Of a DNA stretch of 9,847 nt, positions 7,001-9,847 are shown in pieces. Location of the stretch: contig JBGUPJ010000013.1 of the NCBI GenBank assembly GCA_045130235.1, positions 1 to 9,847 of the forward strand, written 5' to 3'. Within the stretch, counting starts at the first letter, position 1. Each line of letters opens with the position of its first letter. The position numbers were made by a program, and so were the translations under genes. The stretch comes from UBA1756 sp045130235 (lineage in GTDB: Bacteria > Bacteroidota > Bacteroidia > Bacteroidales > WCHB1-69). The notes below the pieces were generated by a model, which saw only the letters and a program-made list of their open reading frames with translations, was not told where the DNA came from and did no database searches.

Positions 7001-7504
7001 GATGCGGATGCCACGCATGGTGCCTTGCATTTCGATTGTGGCTTCGGGAGCCGAGGCGAGGCTGCGGGTTTGATAGGCAGCGGTGTTGTACACGAACTCA
7101 ACGTCTTCAGGATTCTGGTCCTTGCGGACAGAAGGCTGATGCGGCAGGATGGTGCCGATGCCATAGTCGGAGAGACGATAATCGGTTGTCGTGTAACTGA
7201 TGACATTAACGCGAGGCGTGGCACCAAAAGGCACAGCCAGCAGTTGGTGAGAGGCAGGCAGTTCGGGCGTGCCGATTTCGCCAGAGGCATAAGTGCCTTC
7301 GATGGCGATTTCGGAGAAAGTGCCTCTTTCGGTAGCAATCTCAATGCTCTCGATGGAGCCATAGCTGAAGGTGGCACGGAGGTTGTTGAACTCGCTGTGC
7401 GTGATTTCAGCTTTTGTTTCGTGGCGCAAGTCAATGCGGCCATTTTGGGCCAGGGCAAACATTGTGCTCAAGGCCAAGACAATGAGTAAGGTTATTCTTT
7501 TCAT
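4091..7504 (-). CDS. Gingipain-like C25 cysteine peptidase with five InlB-type repeats and a T9SS sorting domain
   Basis: This is a 1137-residue secreted protease. Order of parts: a signal peptide (residues 1-19, ALA before Gln20); a C25-type propeptide to about 235; a caspase-like C25 catalytic domain at about 240-600; an Ig-like domain at about 601-685; five tandem repeats at 689-1055; and a C-terminal Por/T9SS sorting domain at 1060-1137 (LYPNPVNDKL; SGIYFIRLTND). The catalytic pair is His447 in YTAHGSETSW and most likely Cys480 in GNCCLTGNF. They are 33 residues apart, as I recall for H211/C244 of gingipain RgpB. LVGD and YGSIDGDYF also match gingipain landmarks. Arg or Lys specificity cannot be told. 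The protein should cross the outer membrane by the type IX system and be anchored or released. The start at 7504 is chosen because the nine extra upstream residues overlap the -7 element and precede a normal signal peptide. Divergent from abrB; single-gene unit ended by the 4020-4074 terminator. Confidence 0.93.
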   Translation of the reverse strand: MKRITLLIVLALSTMFALAQNGRIDLRHETKAEITHSEFNNLRATFSYGSIESIEIATERGTFSEIAIEGTYASGEIGTPELPASHQLLAVPFGATPRVNVISYTTTDYRLSDYGIGTILPHQPSVRKDQNPEDVEFVYNTAAYQTRSLASAPEATIEMQGTMRGIRIGSLLINPVSYNPAANTLRVFNDIEVEVSFDGADRAETERMLLSTYSPYFDIVYKQMFNYRQILDVYTDHPDLMAYPVHMIVITPEDYITALQPWINWKIQKGFDVNVVTTAQAGGNYNAIQSYVQNLYNTGVNQGATPTFVILVGDTGQVPGKTSGNATQKVTDLYYGSIDGDYFPDMFYSRMSAENTNQVTAIVNKILQYEQYTMPDPSYLSNVTLIAGWDSYWNARIGRPTINYATTYYYNTAHGFNQVNAYLQQGQYTGCYNTLNTGVGFINYTAHGSETSWSDPQFTVSNVNALTNANKYFLAMGNCCLTGNFGYSQPCFGEAMLRGENKAAYSYIGSCPVTYWYEDYYFGVGATTVMNQTPTLENTATGVYDGIWMDDTYNTVSSITFLGNIAVCYASTGGYQTSSSPLYYWQAYHVLGDGSIMPYRVNPTPNTVSHASTFPAGATSFQVSAEAGSYVGISQNNVLKGAALVPASGSVSVPVAAGVTSGQVRIVVTKPQRQPYIQDINVGGAPQSFTISVSANPTIGGTVSGGGTYNQGQSCTVTAAANASYSFVNWTENGNVVSTNRNYTFTVTSNRTLVANFQAQPQNYNITVSANPTNGGTVTGGGSYQQGQSCTVNATSATGYNFVRWTENGQQVSTNASYTFTVTGNRTLVAQFQLQSFSITASADPNNGGTVTGGGTYNYGQSCTLSATPATGYTFVNWTKNGQQVSTNASYTFNVTSSGAYVAHFQIQSYNIAVVAKPANGGTVTGGGTYTYGQNCTITATANEGYDFINWTENNIPVSTNPSYSFNVTGNHSFAANFELQTLEITATVEPAEGGTATGGGTYTYGDEVTITVETNEDWAFLNWTENGTVVSEEKTYTFIATASRDLVANLIYTVGVGEQKGNNITLYPNPVNDKLTIEAEAALGTVEIYNLMGALVYSQKGCANKVEVNTSELQSGIYFIRLTNDNASETRRFVKE
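4340..5440 (-). repeat. Five tandem InlB B-like repeats coded inside the protease gene
   Basis: Unit 1 covers 5216-5440 (225 bases). Units 2-5 are exactly 219 bases each: 4997-5215, 4778-4996, 4559-4777 and 4340-4558. Each 73-residue unit follows the pattern I-x-A/V-P-x-x-GG-T-x-x-GGG-x-Y-x-x-G, then a hydrophobic F-x-NW-T-x-NG segment, V-S-T-N-x-x-Y-x-F and a closing V-A-x-F. This matches the divergent InlB B-repeat (List_Bact_rpt-type) domain common in secreted bacterial proteins. Unit 5 is the most diverged and more acidic. The repeats probably act as a stalk or carbohydrate/protein-binding spacer between the enzyme and the sorting domain. Confidence 0.88.
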
Positions 7505-7528
7505 CTTAGTAAATAGGGTATTTGAGTG

Positions 7529-7536
7529 CAAAAATA
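7529..7536 (-). promoter_or_regulatory. -7 promoter element (TAnnTTTG) for the C25 protease gene
   Basis: The minus strand reads TATTTTTG, an exact TAnnTTTG match, 24 bases before the ATG at 7504. Transcription would start near 7522-7524, giving a leader of roughly 18-20 bases and excluding the upstream in-frame ATG at 7531. The surrounding region is unusually A/T-homopolymeric. Confidence 0.55.
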
Positions 7537-7601
7537 GAAAAAACCATCAAAAAATGCGCTTTTTTTTTGCTTGAAATGATACAAGTAATGAAAACTTTTC
7601 C

Positions 7602-7609
7602 TACTTTTG
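7602..7609 (+). promoter_or_regulatory. -7 promoter element (TAnnTTTG) for the abrB-acyltransferase-alkD operon
   Basis: TACTTTTG matches the Bacteroidetes -7 consensus exactly. The predicted transcription start, near 7614-7616, is only a few bases before the ATG at 7619. The ATG at 7646 would leave a more usual leader of about 30 bases, so this element bears on the choice of start. Confidence 0.55.
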
Positions 7610-7618
7610 CTGCAAAAT

Positions 7619-7852
7619 ATGAAAAATCATACAAATCAAACTATCATGATAGCAGAACAAGGAAAATACATTTTCGGTGTAGTAAAAGTGGGCGACAGGG
7701 GACAGATCGTCATTCCGAAAGACGCCCGCGAACTTTATGGCATCAAGGCTGGCGACAGCCTGTTGGTGCTGGGCGACTCAAAAGGCATGGCCATTTTGAA
7801 GACGGAGATATTTCAGGACAAAATTGATGAAGTGTTAGGGGAGGGCAAGTGA
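7619..7852 (+). CDS. AbrB/SpoVT-type (SpoVT-AbrB domain) DNA-binding regulator
   Basis: This is a 77-residue protein with one swapped-hairpin AbrB DNA-binding domain at about residues 16-55. It shows the hallmark sequence VGDRGQIVIPKDAREL and the following GIKAGDSLLVLGD. Such proteins act as dimers or tetramers that bind AT-rich DNA as transition-state regulators or antitoxins. No toxin gene follows, so a regulator is more likely here. The start is uncertain: ATG 7619 is the first in frame, but the -7 element at 7602-7609 makes the internal ATG at 7646 (68 residues, MIAEQGKY) a real alternative, and the residues lost are not part of the domain. It heads an operon: its TGA overlaps the acyltransferase ATG by one base (TGATG). 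It could autoregulate and also act on the divergent protease promoter; this is inference. Confidence 0.85.
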   Translation: MKNHTNQTIMIAEQGKYIFGVVKVGDRGQIVIPKDARELYGIKAGDSLLVLGDSKGMAILKTEIFQDKIDEVLGEGK

Positions 7853-8979
7853 TGGAACGCAAGCATTGGATGGATAACCTACGTTGGGTGACGGTGCTCT
7901 TGGTGCTGTTTTACCATGTGTTTTATTTCTATAACAACAAAGGTGTCTTCGGTGGTGTCGGTGGATTTGGCGAATACCCTCAGTATAAGCAGTATCAGGA
8001 TGTCGTCATGTATATCCTATATCCTTGGTTCATGCCGCTATTGTTTTTACTGGCCGGTGCCAGCTCCCGATATGCACTGCAAAAGCAATCAGGTAAGGAG
8101 TGGTTTAAGTCGCGTACGCGCAAACTATTGGTGCCAGGCACGATAGGCCTCTTTGTGTTCCATTGGATGATGGGATATTTCAATACCGTTGTTGCCTCAA
8201 GGCAAGGCGTGTTTGATGGCGTGCCCGCAATAGCAAAGTATTTCATGATGGCCATAAGCGGCACAGGGCCACTGTGGTTCATTCAGGTGTTGTGGTTGCT
8301 TTGCCTTGTGTTGCTTTTGGTGCGTGCGATAGACAGGAAAGACAAATTCTGGAACTGGTGCGGGAAGGCCAACCTTGTTGTCATCATCCTGCTGGGTGTG
8401 CTGTTTTGGGTTGGTGAGCAGACGCTCATCAAGAATCCCCGTCCCGAATCGTTGGATGGCCTCTTGAACTTGTATAAGCCTCTGTTCTATCTGGTTCCCT
8501 TCCTGTTGGGTTATTTCGTGTTCTCGCACGACGAGGTGCAAGAGAAACTCGAGAAGGCTTGGATTCCGTTGTTGGCTTGTGCCGTCGTTGCTGGCGCGGT
8601 CCTAATCATCACTACCTTCGGTCAGGACAACACTTCGCCTCAGTATCTGGGTAGCCCACTCAACTGTCTTTATGGTTGGCTGATGTGTCTTGCCATGATG
8701 GGTTGGTTTAAGGCGCGTTTCAACCGTACTGGAGCTTTCGCTGGTTATATGACCCGTTCGAGTTACGGTATCTATATCGTTCATTATCTGGTGATTGCTT
8801 CATTGGGTTATATGATGAAATACTACACCTCGTTGGCCCCTTGGATGATGTATGTTATCCTTTTCTTGGCAGTCATGGTTTTGTCGCCAGTGATTTATGA
8901 GATCATCCGCCGTATTCCGTTTGTCAGATGGTGTGTGTTAGGTATTAAGAAGCAAAAACATGAATTGCAGGCTATATAA
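7852..8979 (+). CDS. Acyltransferase family 3 membrane protein
   Basis: This is a 375-residue polytopic inner-membrane protein of the acyltransferase-3 (OafA/YrhL/OpgC-like) family. These enzymes carry acetyl, succinyl or similar groups across the membrane to modify surface polysaccharides, lipids or glucans. The N-terminus has the family signature DNLRWVTVLLVLFYHVF, with the conserved His at residue 22. Further family features are the basic loop SRTRKLLVP, GPLWFIQVLW and the late segment SYGIYIVHYLV. About ten membrane segments are apparent. The ATG at 7852 is preferred over a GTG at 7849: it overlaps the abrB stop by one base and is preceded by AGGGGAGGG at 7837-7845, so translation is probably coupled. 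The final 20 bases overlap the alkD-like gene. The acceptor is unknown. Intact. Confidence 0.88.
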   Translation: MERKHWMDNLRWVTVLLVLFYHVFYFYNNKGVFGGVGGFGEYPQYKQYQDVVMYILYPWFMPLLFLLAGASSRYALQKQSGKEWFKSRTRKLLVPGTIGLFVFHWMMGYFNTVVASRQGVFDGVPAIAKYFMMAISGTGPLWFIQVLWLLCLVLLLVRAIDRKDKFWNWCGKANLVVIILLGVLFWVGEQTLIKNPRPESLDGLLNLYKPLFYLVPFLLGYFVFSHDEVQEKLEKAWIPLLACAVVAGAVLIITTFGQDNTSPQYLGSPLNCLYGWLMCLAMMGWFKARFNRTGAFAGYMTRSSYGIYIVHYLVIASLGYMMKYYTSLAPWMMYVILFLAVMVLSPVIYEIIRRIPFVRWCVLGIKKQKHELQAI

Positions 8980-9715
8980 CGAAATCTTCGCCCGACAAGA
9001 TGCCGAGCAAGCCGTCAACCTGTCGCGTTTCTTTAAAACGGGTAAGGGACAATATGGCGAGGGGGATAAGTTTCTTGGCGTCAAAGTGCCTGTCACTCGT
9101 GAGGTGGTGAAACAGTGCTGGAAGGAGACCTCTTTCGACGACTTGGAGGCGTGCATCCAATCTGAGTATCACGAAATCCGTCTAGCAGCTTTACTGACTT
9201 TGGTGCAGATCTTCAAGCATGCTAAGAAGAGAGAAACCCCTCTACCGAGTCATTGCGGGCAACGACCCGCAATCTCATGTGCGTCACAACAGCAATGCAT
9301 TGACTTTTACCTTTCCCATACCCAATACATCAATAATTGGGATTTGGTCGACCTCTCCTGTTACGAACTACTTGGCACTTGGCTCCTGGACAAAGACCGA
9401 TCCTTGCTCTACGACCTAGCCCGCGACGGAAAGACGATTTGGGAGCAACGCATCGGGATGGTGAGTACCATGCAATTCATCCGTCATGGCGAGTTGGAAG
9501 ACACCTATGCTATTGCTGACCTCTTTTTGGCCAAGCCGAAACCCTTGCACGACCTCCTGCAGAAGGCCGTCGGATGGCTGCTACGTGAGGCGGGGAAACG
9601 CGATGAGCAAAGGCTGAAAGACTGGCTAGCGACACGTCATGCAACGATGCCGCGCACCATGCTGAGGTATGCCATTGAGAAGTTTACGGATGAAGAAAGG
9701 AAAAAGTATATGTGA
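8960..9715 (+). CDS. AlkD-like DNA alkylation repair protein (HEAT-like repeat glycosylase)
   Basis: This is a 251-residue member of the DNA alkylation repair (AlkD/AlkC-type) family. These proteins remove alkylated bases such as 3-methyladenine or 7-methylguanine using a curved stack of HEAT-like helices. The conserved start RFFKTGKGQYGEGDKFLGV is at residues 23-41. The active-site set known from Bacillus AlkD appears intact: W127 and D131 in NNWDLVD, R164 in WEQRIG and W206 in KAVGWLLRE. An unusual segment at about residues 91-112 (RETPLPSHCGQRPAIS and following) looks longer than the family's short linker and is encoded by a DNA palindrome (9247-9276). It is the last gene of the abrB operon, starting 20 bases inside the acyltransferase gene. 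No clear rho-independent terminator follows, only the composite repeat. Confidence 0.9.
   Translation: MNCRLYNEIFARQDAEQAVNLSRFFKTGKGQYGEGDKFLGVKVPVTREVVKQCWKETSFDDLEACIQSEYHEIRLAALLTLVQIFKHAKKRETPLPSHCGQRPAISCASQQQCIDFYLSHTQYINNWDLVDLSCYELLGTWLLDKDRSLLYDLARDGKTIWEQRIGMVSTMQFIRHGELEDTYAIADLFLAKPKPLHDLLQKAVGWLLREAGKRDEQRLKDWLATRHATMPRTMLRYAIEKFTDEERKKYM
9247..9276 (+). repeat. Palindromic element inside the alkD-like coding sequence
   Basis: The perfect 8-bp arms ATTGCGGG (9252-9259) and CCCGCAAT (9266-9273) enclose a CAACGA loop. The stem extends as GAG (9247-9249) with CTC (9274-9276) across a two-base bulge. It encodes an apparently extra, Pro/Cys-containing segment between two helices, without breaking the frame. 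The GTCATTGCGGG...CCCGCAATCTC shape resembles small palindromic repeats dispersed in many bacterial genomes, so an in-frame insertion is plausible. Confidence 0.6.
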
Positions 9716-9719
9716 ATAG

Positions 9720-9844
9720 ATTCCCTTCGGGAATGGAGCTGAGGCATATAGTTGCCAGCAGCGGCTTTTAAAGCTTACGAGTCGTAGACGTTGCTTGCCG
9801 CCGCGGTTAACAAAACAAATGCATCTCCATTCCCCGAAGGGGAA
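9720..9844. repeat. Composite palindromic intergenic repeat, copy B (complete)
   Basis: The last 132 bases contain no gene but a nearly symmetric palindromic array. Its parts, in order, are: hairpin ATTCCC-TTC-GGGAAT (9720-9734); AATGGAG (9732-9738); arm GCAGCGGC (9758-9765); inner palindrome TACGA-G-TCGTA (9776-9786); arm GCCGCCGC (9797-9804); CTCCATT (9825-9831); and hairpin TTCCCC-GAA-GGGGAA (9830-9844). The outer hairpins with their adjoining heptamers are inverted copies of each other. Block order and spacing match copy A at 1344-1470. No transposase is encoded, so it would be non-autonomous if mobile. It may run past the window end. Confidence 0.65.
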
Positions 9845-9847
9845 ACT

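Noticed and set aside
6164..7489. Plus-strand open frames of 207 and 231 codons opposite the C25 catalytic and propeptide regions
   Set aside because: The products show no domain pattern and have no promoter or leader. They arise from codon bias of the true minus-strand gene.
7619..7852. AbrB-like gene as the antitoxin of a toxin-antitoxin pair
   Set aside because: The next gene encodes a 375-residue membrane acyltransferase, not a PIN, MazF-like or other small toxin, and no small toxin frame is nearby.
9720..9734. Hairpin after the alkD-like gene as a rho-independent terminator
   Set aside because: The stem is short (6 bp) and is followed by GGAGCTGAGG rather than a T-tract; it fits better as a limb of the composite repeat.

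Overview
The window looks like chromosomal DNA from a member of the Bacteroidales (gut or rumen type). Three signs point there. A secreted gingipain-like C25 protease ends in a type IX secretion (Por) sorting domain. Intergenic regions carry TAnnTTTG boxes, the Bacteroidetes -7 promoter element. Most start codons have AT-rich leaders and no clear Shine-Dalgarno sequence. The species cannot be named from this sequence.

Layout. Bases 1-1343 are the right-hand part of an IS3-family (IS150-group) insertion sequence, with orfA and orfB joined by a probable -1 frameshift at an A7 run. Its right end abuts the remains of an intergenic composite palindromic repeat (1344-1470). A second, complete copy of that repeat lies at the far end of the window (9720-9844). 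Bases 1482-2378 (minus) encode a bile acid:sodium symporter-like (BASS) membrane protein. Divergent from it is a two-gene operon: a nitroreductase-family lipoprotein (2447-3094) overlapped by an EamA/DMT permease (3075-4001). An 18-bp bidirectional terminator (4020-4074) separates this operon from the convergent, very long minus-strand gene for the C25 protease (4091-7504).

The protease gene is divergent from a second operon: an AbrB-type DNA-binding protein (7619-7852), a membrane acyltransferase of family 3 (7852-8979) and an AlkD-like DNA glycosylase (8960-9715). These genes overlap one another by 1 and 20 bases. The alkD-like gene carries an in-frame palindrome in a surface segment that seems longer than usual for the family.

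How the parts may work together. The AbrB-like protein sits where it could control its own operon and the protease from one AT-rich divergent promoter region. The nitroreductase and permease are probably translationally coupled, but their substrates are unknown. Nothing here is a recognisable defence island, CRISPR array or phage. The least explained signal is the composite palindromic repeat, whose two copies share exact internal spacings but little sequence between their conserved blocks.
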